DNA of 64,000 nucleotides from positions 74,952 through 138,951 of the forward strand of contig CAJURT010000004.1 of the NCBI GenBank assembly GCA_910588875.1, given 5' to 3'. Of the stretch, positions 8,623 to 17,326 are shown piece by piece; the stretch's first letter is position 1; each line of letters begins with the position of its first letter. Source of the DNA: an uncultured Lachnospiraceae bacterium (GTDB taxonomy: Bacteria; Bacillota; Clostridia; Lachnospirales; Lachnospiraceae). Both the position numbers and the translations under genes were made by a program. Under the pieces are notes generated by a model. That model did no database searches. It saw nothing but the letters and a program-made list of their open reading frames with translations, and was not told the DNA's origin.

Positions 8623-9741
8623 CTATTCGTCAAGAACTGCTTCCTCTCCATCCCCAACTTCCAAAAGTTCTTCCCGGGAATCCTCCCCGTGTTCCTCCTC
8701 ATATAGCCTGCGGCTAATGCGGATGGCAATATTCTTTTTATAGATACCCATCTTTCCGCTGAACCATGCCTGCCTGCCCACATAAAGCTTGATGTCTTTG
8801 TCCTTAGGCTTGTTCATATCAATCACATCGCCTACCTTCAGATGATATATATCATCCAAATCCAGGGATACCGTGCCAAGCTGCCCGGTTATGGGGAGTT
8901 TGGACTGGCGGATATTCTCCAGGATGGTCTCCCGGTTATCTTCATAAGCATAACCCTTGGCCAGATGCCTGTGGCTGTCCATCACCTGGAACATGGCTTC
9001 CAGCAATGTCCCAGGCATGCAGATCCGGATCCGTTCCACTGCCAGACCGGTCACATCCACATTAAGGTGAATGATCGCCACGGTCTCATCCAGGCCCACA
9101 TCCTGCATCATGGTCGGGTTTTCCTCAATCCGGTAAGCTTCAAAATTCACGTTTATGTAGCTGGCAAAGCCGTCCTTAAGAGCCTGTATCAGCTGGGAGA
9201 GCACCCTTCGGTACAGGGCAGTCTCCACATCGGAATACCGGTATCCGTCCTTTACCTTAACTACGGTTTCCTCCCCGCCCAGCATACGGTCAATAAGAGT
9301 AATCACCAACCCCGGGGTGACATACATCATTAATGGCACCAGTTTCCGGTTGTAATTCTCTATATTTGCATTGACCAGGGTCATTACATCATTTTCATTC
9401 AAAGAGTTTACAAATTCGTAATAACGCCGCTCCTGTACCTCCATCACTGTGATGTCGGTCATAACCCTGAACACACCGTTCACCTGTGAGGTGATAATCC
9501 GCGCATAATTCTCGAATACGCTGGTCAGGATCTTCATCTTATCCTTGGTAAACTTCCTGGGGCTGTAAAAATCGTACTTACTGTATTTGATTTCTGGTGT
9601 ATCTGTTTTCTTTTTCTCTTCCTGCACAGCCACTTTTTTCTCTGTCTGTGCAGGAGCACTGCTTCCGCCTCCGTCGCCTCCTCCGCCCTGCATGGACTTC
9701 AAAAGCGCGTCTATCTGACTTTGGGATAATACGTCTGCCAT
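8623..9741 (-). CDS. fliM: Flagellar switch protein FliM
   Basis: Rotor switch protein, 372 residues. The extreme N-terminus LSQSQIDALLKSM is the CheY-P binding peptide. It is followed by a Gly/Lys-rich linker, the CheC-like middle domain beginning near SKYDFYSPRKFTKDK, and a C-terminal SpoA/FliN-like domain (LDLDDIYHLKVGDVIDMNK). It starts 26 nt after the motB stop; there is no fliL between them, which is unusual. Confidence 0.95.
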   Translation of the reverse strand: MADVLSQSQIDALLKSMQGGGGDGGGSSAPAQTEKKVAVQEEKKKTDTPEIKYSKYDFYSPRKFTKDKMKILTSVFENYARIITSQVNGVFRVMTDITVMEVQERRYYEFVNSLNENDVMTLVNANIENYNRKLVPLMMYVTPGLVITLIDRMLGGEETVVKVKDGYRYSDVETALYRRVLSQLIQALKDGFASYINVNFEAYRIEENPTMMQDVGLDETVAIIHLNVDVTGLAVERIRICMPGTLLEAMFQVMDSHRHLAKGYAYEDNRETILENIRQSKLPITGQLGTVSLDLDDIYHLKVGDVIDMNKPKDKDIKLYVGRQAWFSGKMGIYKKNIAIRISRRLYEEEHGEDSREELLEVGDGEEAVLDE

Positions 9742-9767
9742 TTCAAAACGCCACCTTTTCTCAATAG

Positions 9768-10724
9768 TTATTCCGCTGCGGGATTGATCATGCTATCTAA
9801 GACTGCTCCTCCCGCCTCTACGGGATCCGCAGCCCCCTGGGCAGCCGCATTATCCGGAAGAGCATCCGACTGGTTTACCATGCTGGCCGAGCCTTCCATG
9901 CTTCCGCCGACTTCCGTGAAGCCGTCCGGAGCAGAGGCATCCTCATTCTCCACACCATTAATCTCATCATAAAAATCATTCATGGACTTAATATCCGCAC
10001 CGTTGTCGATAATCAAAAACTCCACACGCCGGTTCTTGGCCCTGCCCTCCCGGGTCTCGAAGGTATCTACCGGGCGGAACTGTCCATAGCTGATCCCGAT
10101 CAGCTTGCTGGGATCTATAATCTCTTTGTTCTGCATATAAGCAGCCACCTCTGCCGAACGCATGGCCGAGAGCAGCCGGTCCGTCCGCGGGTTGTTGCGG
10201 TGATGGGGGTCTGCCTGTGCCGTATGCCCCAGGATCTCAATCTGGGAAATGGCATCTGCCTGGGGGGCAATGGCCTCACAGAACACATCCAGCACCCGGG
10301 TGGCCTCATCGGTCAGCATGGACTGATCCGGGTTAAAGAAAGTATGGTTCTCAAAAGAGATAAAAGCATACCCTTCCCCCTTGCTCATGCTGACACCCTC
10401 ATCCATCCCATTCTGTTCCAGTTTTTCCTGAAGGGCAAGCCACAGCTTATCCAACTCATCCAGTTCCGTCTCCTCATCGATCTGAAGAGTCCCGGAAACA
10501 TCGAATTCCCCTTCCAATATATTCTCATTAATGGCGATCTGCTCTTTTTCATTCGAGTTCGGAAAAACACTTTTTACGAAGATTTCCCACTTCTGCTGGT
10601 CCAGGCTCGACATGGAATACAACATGACAAAAAAACACAATAGCAGTGTAACCATGTCGCCGTAAGTGTCCATCCAGCTTCCGCAGTCTTCTCCTCCCCC
10701 GCCGCCTTTTTTTCTCCTGCTCAT
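9768..10724 (-). CDS. motB: Flagellar stator protein MotB
   Basis: Stator subunit that anchors the motor to peptidoglycan and carries the ion-translocating aspartate. The N-terminus is basic and Gly-rich, then a single membrane helix with the essential Asp in TYGDMVTLLLCFFVMLYSMS. An OmpA/MotB peptidoglycan-binding domain follows (residues about 130-245, with ILGHTAQAD, NRRVEFLI). About 65 C-terminal residues rich in Ala, Gly and Asp extend past the domain. Its ATG overlaps the motA stop (TGATG), indicating translational coupling and equimolar synthesis. Confidence 0.94.
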   Translation of the reverse strand: MSRRKKGGGGGEDCGSWMDTYGDMVTLLLCFFVMLYSMSSLDQQKWEIFVKSVFPNSNEKEQIAINENILEGEFDVSGTLQIDEETELDELDKLWLALQEKLEQNGMDEGVSMSKGEGYAFISFENHTFFNPDQSMLTDEATRVLDVFCEAIAPQADAISQIEILGHTAQADPHHRNNPRTDRLLSAMRSAEVAAYMQNKEIIDPSKLIGISYGQFRPVDTFETREGRAKNRRVEFLIIDNGADIKSMNDFYDEINGVENEDASAPDGFTEVGGSMEGSASMVNQSDALPDNAAAQGAADPVEAGGAVLDSMINPAAE

Positions 10725-11533
10725 CAGCCCTCTCCACCTCCGCCAGACTTCTCAGCCTTCAAAAGAAGCTTCTTCTGCTGGGACTGTTTCATACATGAAA
10801 GCAAATGTTCCCGAAGCATTTTGGGATTCTCTCCTGCCTGGATTCCCATAAGCCCCTCCACTACCGTGGAACAATACAGTTCCTCCTCTGCCTGCCGCAC
10901 CCTCAGCTTCTTTGCGATGGGCTGACAGAAAATGTTGGCAAAACCACTGCCGTAAAAGGTGGTAATCAATGCCACGGACATATCCGCACCTAAGCTGCTG
11001 GCTCCTCCGCCGCCGTCCAAGTTCAGCCCCTTCAGCATGTTGATCAGACCGATCAGGGTACCGATCATACCGAAGGCCGGAGCGTAGGAGGAAGCCTTCT
11101 CATAAAGGCCTGCCGCCTCATCATGCCTGGCCATCATATCGTCCATCTGCTTTTCCAGCATATCCCGGACTTTATCCGGGTCACTGGCATCCACAATCAT
11201 CAATACACTCTGTTTTAAAAAGGGATCCTTGATCTCCTCTGCTTTCTCTTCCAATGCCAAAAGGCCGCTCTGCCTGGCAAGCATTGCCAGGTCCACCAGC
11301 TGGTCCACCAGCTTCGGGATGTTATATTTCTTTCCCCGAAACAACACGGAAATATGCTTGGGGACATCTAACAGGATCCGGAGCGGATAGCTGGCAGTAA
11401 CCGCCGCCACCGTGCCGCCGATAACGATTGCAAGTGACTGCGGATCTATGAAATTCCCGATTTTACTGGGCCCGATTCCCCACAAGCACAGCCCCAGGGC
11501 CATGATAATGCCTATAAGCGTTGTCAAATCCAT
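10724..11533 (-). CDS. motA: Flagellar stator protein MotA
   Basis: Stator channel subunit of 269 residues with four membrane segments and the family core PAFGMIGTLIGLINMLKGL plus MSVALITTFYGSGFANI. The large cytoplasmic loop after segment 2 contains the charged residues that contact FliG. It precedes motB with overlapping start and stop codons and follows flbD by 58 nt, as in many clostridial flagellar operons. Confidence 0.94.
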   Translation of the reverse strand: MDLTTLIGIIMALGLCLWGIGPSKIGNFIDPQSLAIVIGGTVAAVTASYPLRILLDVPKHISVLFRGKKYNIPKLVDQLVDLAMLARQSGLLALEEKAEEIKDPFLKQSVLMIVDASDPDKVRDMLEKQMDDMMARHDEAAGLYEKASSYAPAFGMIGTLIGLINMLKGLNLDGGGGASSLGADMSVALITTFYGSGFANIFCQPIAKKLRVRQAEEELYCSTVVEGLMGIQAGENPKMLREHLLSCMKQSQQKKLLLKAEKSGGGGEG

Positions 11534-11591
11534 TGTATCTTCCTCCTAATTCTTCATACGGCCGCCGCCGCCCAGCTACCCTATGAAACGC

Positions 11592-11792
11592 TTATTTCTT
11601 CTCGCTGTCATAGACAATGCAGCTCTTTACAAACGCTCTGATCTGATCCAATATGGACTCTGCTGAATCCTGCACAAGGAAATAATCCCCGTTCATCATC
11701 TTTACCTTTGTCTCCGGAATCGACTCCATGGACTCGATCTGGAGCAAATTCAGGTACAACTCCTCTCCATTTAACCGGACTACCCTGACCAT
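11592..11792 (-). CDS. flbD: Flagellar operon protein FlbD
   Basis: Small protein of about 66 residues (MVRVVRLNGEELYLN, then TKVKMMNGDYFLV), matching the FlbD/SwrD family found between flgE and motA in Firmicutes, where it supports motor torque. The chosen ATG has GGAGG 7 nt upstream. A reading frame continues 51 codons further upstream, but that stretch is Arg/Lys/Glu-rich, crosses a strong hairpin and has no good start site, so I reject it. Confidence 0.88.
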   Translation of the reverse strand: MVRVVRLNGEELYLNLLQIESMESIPETKVKMMNGDYFLVQDSAESILDQIRAFVKSCIVYDSEKK

Positions 11793-11834
11793 TCCTTTTC
11801 CTCCACTGTCACTAACCTGGTTTTCCGCCTCGCC

Positions 11835-11866
11835 AGAGGAGTAGCCGCGGCGTTCGCGGCTCCTCT
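11835..11866 (-). other. Strong intercistronic hairpin downstream of flgE
   Basis: Inverted repeat between flgE and flbD: AGAGGA plus GCCGCG pairs with CGCGGC plus TCCTCT around a GCGTT loop, with a 3-nt bulge on one arm. There is no U tract, so it is more likely an mRNA-stabilising or processing element than a terminator. The rest of the roughly 180-nt flgE-flbD gap shows no convincing gene. Confidence 0.6.
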
Positions 11867-11971
11867 CCCCGGATATCCTCTCCTTCCTGGCTTTGCGGGC
11901 GCGGTCCATCATCTTCTGATTCTCGTTCTGCCGCCTAATCCTCATCCCTGTTTACCCGTTATTGTCCGTGA

Positions 11972-12934
11972 TTATCTCTTCATTGCCACCAGGTCAGACA
12001 GCATCTCGTCCGAAACCGTGATCATCTTGGTGTTGGACTGGAAGCCTCTGTGGGTGGTGATCATATCTGCAAACTCCCTGGCAAGGTCTACGTTGGAGGC
12101 CTCCACATAGCCGGTCATCAGATCGGGATTGGGTCCGCCGGGGATCCCTACCGCGCCATCACCGGCGTTGTCGGACGTATTTGTCGTGTAATAGTTGCCT
12201 CCTGCCTTGGTCACACCATTCGGGTTCTGGAAGGTGACAACCGCCAGCTTGCCTAAAGAAATAACCGCAGTCTGCTTATCGCCATTCGCATCCTTATATT
12301 CCGATTTGACCGTTATCTCCCCTGCACTGTTAATGTTAACACCTTTTGATATCAATACGTCTTCATCCCCATATTCAAACTTCACATCATTGGGATCGCC
12401 CTCATAACCATCCTTAGACGGCATACGCAGCGGAACCAAATTCTCCATGTCCACAGTCCATACCTTATTTGTGTCATCATATTTTGACGCATAGCCATAG
12501 ACAAAATTCATGTCCCCGTCAACCACGTAACCGTTGCTGTCTAAGGAAAACTGCCCCACCCTGGTCAGGAGCATATCCTTTTCCTTGATATCCGCATCCT
12601 TACCGATTTTTTCTTTTGTCGCTTTCACCAGGAAAAACCCGTCCCCGCTGATGCTGGCATTAAACCCGCCGACATAGGTCGGGGTGCTGGCCGTCATATC
12701 CATGCCGATGGTTCCCATCAAGGCACCATAACCAAACTGTGCCGCGTTTCCGCCTGCCGCTGTCGCCGTACCTCCGGTCGAGCCCGTCGATGTCTGGTAC
12801 ATCGCCTCCTTAAAGGTATATGTCTGTGCTTTAAATCCAAATGTATTTACGTTTGCAATATTGTGCCCGACTACGTCCATCTTGTTCTGGTGGGCGCGCA
12901 GGCCCGCCACTGCTGAATCCATTGCTCTTAACAT
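11972..12934 (-). CDS. flgE: Flagellar hook protein FlgE
   Basis: Structural subunit of the hook, 320 residues. The N-terminus MLRAMDSAVAGLRAHQNKMD with GHNIANVNTFGFK and the C-terminal segment VDLAREFADMITTHRGFQSN are the rod/hook signatures. The middle (YVGGFNASISGDGFFLVK) is the FlgE/F/G domain. At this length it is a short hook protein. It lies between a TIGR02530-type gene and flbD, and is bracketed on both sides by strong GC-rich hairpins without U tracts. Confidence 0.93.
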   Translation of the reverse strand: MLRAMDSAVAGLRAHQNKMDVVGHNIANVNTFGFKAQTYTFKEAMYQTSTGSTGGTATAAGGNAAQFGYGALMGTIGMDMTASTPTYVGGFNASISGDGFFLVKATKEKIGKDADIKEKDMLLTRVGQFSLDSNGYVVDGDMNFVYGYASKYDDTNKVWTVDMENLVPLRMPSKDGYEGDPNDVKFEYGDEDVLISKGVNINSAGEITVKSEYKDANGDKQTAVISLGKLAVVTFQNPNGVTKAGGNYYTTNTSDNAGDGAVGIPGGPNPDLMTGYVEASNVDLAREFADMITTHRGFQSNTKMITVSDEMLSDLVAMKR

Positions 12935-12971
12935 AATTTCCTTTTTCCTTTCTTTCCTGCAACCCGTCCCT

Positions 12972-12996
12972 CCCGCCTGCCCGTCCGGCAGGCGGG
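12972..12996 (-). other. Perfect 10-bp hairpin upstream of flgE
   Basis: CCCGCCTGCC and GGCAGGCGGG form a perfect 10-bp inverted repeat with a 5-nt loop in the gap between the TIGR02530-type gene and flgE. No U run follows on either strand. It lies about 40 nt before the flgE start, so it could shape the 5' end of a processed flgE transcript. Confidence 0.6.
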
Positions 12997-13022
12997 ATAA
13001 ACACCCTCATCCGAGGTCCTGC

Positions 13023-13403
13023 TTACATCAGGACGGCGCTGTCAATATTCGTAAATACCCGCTCCCGCATATCCTGCTGCCCCATGGTTGTGACCACCAT
13101 GTTGTTGGGTACATTTACTATAAATACTCCCTGGGGGCCGATCACTGCCACGTCCTTCGCGCCTTTCTTCCTGGCGCCTTCCACGGCGTGCTCCAAATCG
13201 CTCATCAGCTGGTTGTCAACGGCGATCCCCCGCTCATTAAGCCTTTTTGCGGCATGCTTGGAAAAGTTCAAACCCACCTTCGCCTTTTCCTGGAGAAGCT
13301 GGCCGAACCCCGTCTGGCGCTCCCCGGTCCCAGGTGCTATGGTATTCTGGCGGGGGATACCGGACATGCCGTTCTCATAAACACGCATTCCATTAATACC
13401 CAT
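13023..13403 (-). CDS. Flagellar operon protein, TIGR02530 type
   Basis: About 126 residues. The core LNFSKHAAKRLNERGI and the C-terminal FIVNVPNNMVVTTM ... ERVFTNIDSAV match the flagellar operon family recognised as TIGR02530, which sits between flgD and flgE in many Firmicutes. Its biochemical role is not established. The start MGINGMRVYENG is preferred over an upstream MEKGEY because that upstream ATG would fall within the likely ribosome-binding region. Confidence 0.85.
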   Translation of the reverse strand: MGINGMRVYENGMSGIPRQNTIAPGTGERQTGFGQLLQEKAKVGLNFSKHAAKRLNERGIAVDNQLMSDLEHAVEGARKKGAKDVAVIGPQGVFIVNVPNNMVVTTMGQQDMRERVFTNIDSAVLM

Positions 13404-13453
13404 ATATTCTCCTTTTTCCAATGCCTTGCTCTTCCTATGTAATCCTAAGGCCC

Positions 13454-14170
13454 TTAAACCAGTGCGGCCTCCACGCCGTCCCCGGCTTCCGGTTCCTGGC
13501 CATCCTCGTCTCTGTCTCTGTTCCCTGTCCTGGCTCCGCTGGCGAACATCGCATTCTTGGCATCCACGCCGACACCCCCCGGCTTCCGGCTGTTGCTGCC
13601 GCTGCCTTCCGTGCCGCCCGGTTTCTGATCCTCATCGCCGTCTCCCCCGACACTGCCGGGTTTGTCGCCCTTATCCCCGTCCTCATCGGAAGAAGAATCG
13701 CTCTTGAAGGGATTGGGTACCTTCCCCATGCCGACCAGATGAGCCAGCTTATACTCCTTATCATCCCCCTCAATCTTGATTGTCGGGTCACCGGAGGTGA
13801 AATTCACCCACTCCACCTTAGCATATTTTACATCTACGGGTGTCTCTTGTCCATACTCATTTTCTTCGGTCACGGCCATGGTCACTTCCTGGCCCACAAG
13901 GCCTGCCGCATATGTCTGGGTGTTAACCGCCGTGGAATTCTTTACTGCATCCGACATGGTAGTCATGGACTGCACCATTGCCATCTGCACCATCTGAGCC
14001 ATAATCTCGCTGTTATCCATGGGGTTGCTCATATCCTGGTTTTGAAGCTGGGTCGCCAGAAGCTGGAAAAACCCGGTCATGGTTATCGTATTCTTGTCAT
14101 TGGACGCTGGTGTATACGACTGCACCCCATAAGGGTTTGTTGTTCCGCTGACGGATAAATTGTCTGCCAT
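13454..14170 (-). CDS. flgD: Flagellar hook capping protein FlgD
   Basis: Hook cap scaffold, 238 residues. The conserved N-terminal half has FFQLLATQLQNQDMSNPMDN and MAQMVQMAMVQSM, followed by a short beta domain (LVGQEVTMAV ... VEWVNFTSG). The last about 85 residues are Asp/Gly/Pro/Lys-rich and low complexity in place of the larger C-terminal Ig-like domain of proteobacteria. It lies between fliK and the TIGR02530-type gene, the usual Firmicutes order. Confidence 0.9.
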   Translation of the reverse strand: MADNLSVSGTTNPYGVQSYTPASNDKNTITMTGFFQLLATQLQNQDMSNPMDNSEIMAQMVQMAMVQSMTTMSDAVKNSTAVNTQTYAAGLVGQEVTMAVTEENEYGQETPVDVKYAKVEWVNFTSGDPTIKIEGDDKEYKLAHLVGMGKVPNPFKSDSSSDEDGDKGDKPGSVGGDGDEDQKPGGTEGSGSNSRKPGGVGVDAKNAMFASGARTGNRDRDEDGQEPEAGDGVEAALV

Positions 14171-14194
14171 AATCTCTCTGCCTCCTGATCCTTT

Positions 14195-15352
14195 CTATAT
14201 CAGCCCTAGCCTCAGCTGCTGGGCGAAAGAATCGCTATGCTGTTCTTTCTTTTCTTCCTGTTGCTGCCCCTGCTCCTGCTCTCCGCGTTTTGCCGCACCG
14301 TCCTTGTCCTCCTGGTACTGCTCCTGCTCGTGGGGCTGCTGGGTAAGGATCACTGTCTCCTGTCCGGTCTTCTCCTCCAGGATCGATGCGATCTCCGCCG
14401 CCTTCTCATTGAGAAGTTCCAGCGTTTTCGGGTTCGTCGCCATAATGGATACTGCCGCCCTGCCGGCCTCATAGGTCATACGGATCGTAAGCTTGCCAAG
14501 CGACGCCGGTTCCAGTTCCACGGTCAGTGTCCTGCCGGTGTCCGGAAGCCTCGCTGCCAGTGTCTTGCCCAAATCCTCCGGCAAAGCCTGCGGGGTTGTC
14601 TTTAAAGGAATCTCGCTCCCCCTGCCCACATCCGCAAACGGCCGCTCTGCCTGCCCCGACATCTTAAACGATGCCGCGCCGTACAACTCCTGCCTGCCGG
14701 TTTCCGCCGTGTCCTGCGCCTGCTGGCCGCCGGAAGCACCTGTGTCCTCCCTCTTCTCCTGCCCGCGGGTATCCGGCCTTACCTCTGCCTTTTTCTCCCC
14801 GCCGGCAATCTCCTGAACCTGGAACGCAGCCGGTTCCGGTTCACCCTTCTCTTTCGGAGCCTCGGCCTGCGGCGCCTTCTCTGCCATGGAAAGCGCTGCC
14901 TCCTGCCGTACCGGTACGGCTTTTTCCTCCGCCAAAAGCGTCGGCGTCTCTTTGCCGGATGTCTGCATATCCACTGCCAATGCCTCCGGCACTGTCTCTG
15001 CTGCCGCCTCCGGCGTCCCGGCTGCCTCAGCTTCCTGTACCATCATCCCGGCTGCCTGTGCCGCCGCCTGCTGAAGCGCCGCCTGCTGCAATGCTTCCTG
15101 CTGTCCGGCATCCTCGTCCCCCTTCACCGGGGTCTTGGGGTCTTCTGCCTTCTCTGCGGACGGTTTTTCCGCCGCCTCCCCGTCAGTCTTCTCCGGCTGT
15201 TTCGTCCCGGCCTGTTCCGCAACATCCGCCAGATCCTTCTTCACCTGCAGCATTTTAGTAAAATCACCGTTTTTCACGGATTGCTCCAGGGATTTTAACC
15301 GTCCGGCTGTGTTCGCGGACGCCATATTCTGCACCTTCACTGCTGCATTCAC
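14195..15352 (-). CDS. fliK: Flagellar hook-length control protein FliK
   Basis: Secreted molecular ruler, 385 residues. Residues about 30-270 are Ala/Glu/Gln/Lys-rich and probably disordered, as in the family. The C-terminal Flg_hook domain is present (LTVELEPASLGKLTIRMTY) with a Gln/Glu-rich tail. It acts with FlhB to stop hook growth. It sits between fliJ and flgD. A 185-nt gap separates it from fliJ and contains a possible internal promoter. Confidence 0.9.
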   Translation of the reverse strand: MNAAVKVQNMASANTAGRLKSLEQSVKNGDFTKMLQVKKDLADVAEQAGTKQPEKTDGEAAEKPSAEKAEDPKTPVKGDEDAGQQEALQQAALQQAAAQAAGMMVQEAEAAGTPEAAAETVPEALAVDMQTSGKETPTLLAEEKAVPVRQEAALSMAEKAPQAEAPKEKGEPEPAAFQVQEIAGGEKKAEVRPDTRGQEKREDTGASGGQQAQDTAETGRQELYGAASFKMSGQAERPFADVGRGSEIPLKTTPQALPEDLGKTLAARLPDTGRTLTVELEPASLGKLTIRMTYEAGRAAVSIMATNPKTLELLNEKAAEIASILEEKTGQETVILTQQPHEQEQYQEDKDGAAKRGEQEQGQQQEEKKEQHSDSFAQQLRLGLI

Positions 15353-15456
15353 CCAATCCCTCCTTTCTCTGCTAAAATATCTATAATCAACAGCTTGTGG
15401 CTGTGACTATCCAATCCATAACAAATGCCCCAAACGGGGGCAAAAATTGCCGCACT

Positions 15457-15485
15457 ATTATACTATATCACAAAAAACCGCAAAA
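15457..15485 (-). promoter_or_regulatory. Possible internal sigma-A promoter before fliK
   Basis: On the minus strand a TATAAT hexamer lies 17 nt from TTTTGC, about 105 nt upstream of fliK, in the AT-rich fliJ-fliK gap. The -35 is poor, so this is tentative. A small hairpin (GCCCC/GGGGC) lies just downstream of it. Confidence 0.35.
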
Positions 15486-15537
15486 TACTACTTTTTATTA
15501 CTTATATTACAATAAATATGCCGATGGATAAAATATC

Positions 15538-15996
15538 CTATCCCCTGTTCTGGTGCCTCTGGCGCAGGGCGGCATTGGATACAAATTCCTCCACAAACAT
15601 CTCATCTGCTTTCATGGCCACCTTCTGATATTCTATGATCTTCTTTTCTTTGAGTTTCTCAAATTTGGAGGTGTCTACTTTGGCGCTGATTACTTCCTGC
15701 TTCTTTTCATCCTCCTGCTTGCGCAGAGCCTTCAGGCGCTCTTTTTCTGTGTCAATAATCTCTTCCATGCGCCCGATGCACATGTCAAAAAGCCGGTAAC
15801 TCTCAATGCTGATGCCTTCCTCCCTGGCCTGGTCAAACCGGCTTTCATACCCTGCCAATTCCTGGTTCAGCCCCCGGATTTCTTCCCGCTTGCGGTTCAC
15901 ATTCTGTATGATGGCGGCATGCTCTGTCTTTAAGTTATCCAAAACCTGCGTCTTATAGGCCAGAACCGTCTCTAACCTGTACTGAAATTTCTTCAC
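15538..15996 (-). CDS. fliJ: Flagellar export chaperone FliJ
   Basis: Coiled-coil protein of 152 residues (KKFQYRLETVLAYKTQVLDN start; almost wholly helical with heptads), matching FliJ, which links the FliI ATPase ring to FlhA and escorts export substrates. It follows fliI by 17 nt. The family has weak sequence conservation, but length, coiled coil and position are all as expected. Confidence 0.88.
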   Translation of the reverse strand: MKKFQYRLETVLAYKTQVLDNLKTEHAAIIQNVNRKREEIRGLNQELAGYESRFDQAREEGISIESYRLFDMCIGRMEEIIDTEKERLKALRKQEDEKKQEVISAKVDTSKFEKLKEKKIIEYQKVAMKADEMFVEEFVSNAALRQRHQNRG

Positions 15997-16013
15997 TGTA
16001 TGTCCCTCCGAAG

Positions 16014-17315
16014 TCAGCCGATTATCTTCCTGATCAGCTGCAGGGTTTCTTCATAGCTGAAACTCTCATCGATCTCCTGCTGTAAAAAAGCATTGACCTC
16101 ATTGATCTTGGAAACCGCCTCATCAAGGGCGGCGTTGGTCCCCCTCTTATACGCCCCGATGGAGATCAGGTCTGCATTCTTCTGGTAGAGCCCCAGAAGG
16201 TTCCTCAGACGGGACGCACTCGCCTGGTGCTCCTTGGATACGATCTCCACCATCAGGCGCGAAATGCTGGCGCCAATATCAATCGCCGGGAAATGGTTCT
16301 CATTGGCAAGCTGCCTGCTGAGGACAATATGCCCGTCTAAGATACCGCGCACCGTGTCGGAAATCGGTTCGTTGGTATCGTCGCCTTCTACCAATACCGT
16401 ATAGACACCGGTAATCGATCCCTTGTCAAAGTTCCCGCTCCGCTCTAACAGTTTGGGGAATTCCGCATAGATAGACGGCGTATAGCCCCTGGCAATGGGA
16501 GGTTCGCCAATCGCGAGACCGATCTCCCTCTGCGCCATCGCATATCGGGTAAGGGAGTCCATCATCAGGAGCACATCATAACCTTGATCTTTGAAATATT
16601 CTGCAATTGTAGTCGCCACCAGAGGGCATTTCATGCGCAGCATCGCCGGCTGGTCGGAAGTAGCGACGACCAAGACGGAACGCCTCATCCCTTCCTCCCC
16701 TAAATCCTTTTGGATAAATTCCAAAACCTCACGCCCACGCTCGCCCACCAGCGCTATCACATTGATATCTGTCTTGACATTCTTGGCGATCATCCCCATC
16801 AGCGTACTTTTCCCCACGCCGGAGCCTGCAAAAATGCCGATCCTCTGCCCCTTCCCGATCGTGTTCAGCCCGTCAATCGCCTTCACGCCGAATTCCAGAC
16901 GTTCACGGATAGGCGGCCGGTTCAGGGGGTTAATGTAAGGGCTGCTGACCGTATAGAAGCGGTTGGTGGGCAGGCTCTCCCCCCCATCCATAGGCTCCCC
17001 TAAGGCATTGATAATCCTCCCCCGCAGGAAATCCCCCACCGGCACTTTCAGCCTGCGCCTGGTATTGCGCACAAAGCTTCCGGAGGCGATGCCGCTGGTA
17101 GCCTCATAGGTCATCAGCTGGATCTTGTTATCCTTAAAGCCCACCACCTCCGCCGGCATCTGACGGTTCTGCTCCTCGTTGTAGATCATTACGATATCCC
17201 CGATGCTGGATCGGCCGCCGGATGCCTCCATAGACATCCCCACCACATTTTCAATTTTTCCGATATGGCTGACCGTCTCCGATTTGCTGATCAGCTGGGG
17301 AATCTTCTCATACAT
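16014..17315 (-). CDS. fliI: Flagellar export ATPase FliI
   Basis: Rotary-type ATPase that energises flagellar protein export, 433 residues. Walker A GSGVGKST (residues about 160-167), VGERGREVLEF, Walker B LLMMDSLTRYAMAQREI and the FliI C-terminal domain are all present. It is close in form to the F1 beta subunit and T3SS ATPases. It lies between fliH and fliJ with short gaps. Confidence 0.96.
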   Translation of the reverse strand: MYEKIPQLISKSETVSHIGKIENVVGMSMEASGGRSSIGDIVMIYNEEQNRQMPAEVVGFKDNKIQLMTYEATSGIASGSFVRNTRRRLKVPVGDFLRGRIINALGEPMDGGESLPTNRFYTVSSPYINPLNRPPIRERLEFGVKAIDGLNTIGKGQRIGIFAGSGVGKSTLMGMIAKNVKTDINVIALVGERGREVLEFIQKDLGEEGMRRSVLVVATSDQPAMLRMKCPLVATTIAEYFKDQGYDVLLMMDSLTRYAMAQREIGLAIGEPPIARGYTPSIYAEFPKLLERSGNFDKGSITGVYTVLVEGDDTNEPISDTVRGILDGHIVLSRQLANENHFPAIDIGASISRLMVEIVSKEHQASASRLRNLLGLYQKNADLISIGAYKRGTNAALDEAVSKINEVNAFLQQEIDESFSYEETLQLIRKIIG

Positions 17316-17326
17316 ACAATATGCTC

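Noticed and set aside
11793..11945. Basic 51-codon N-terminal extension of FlbD
   Set aside because: FlbD proteins are about 65 residues, the internal ATG has a good ribosome site, and the extension crosses a strong hairpin.
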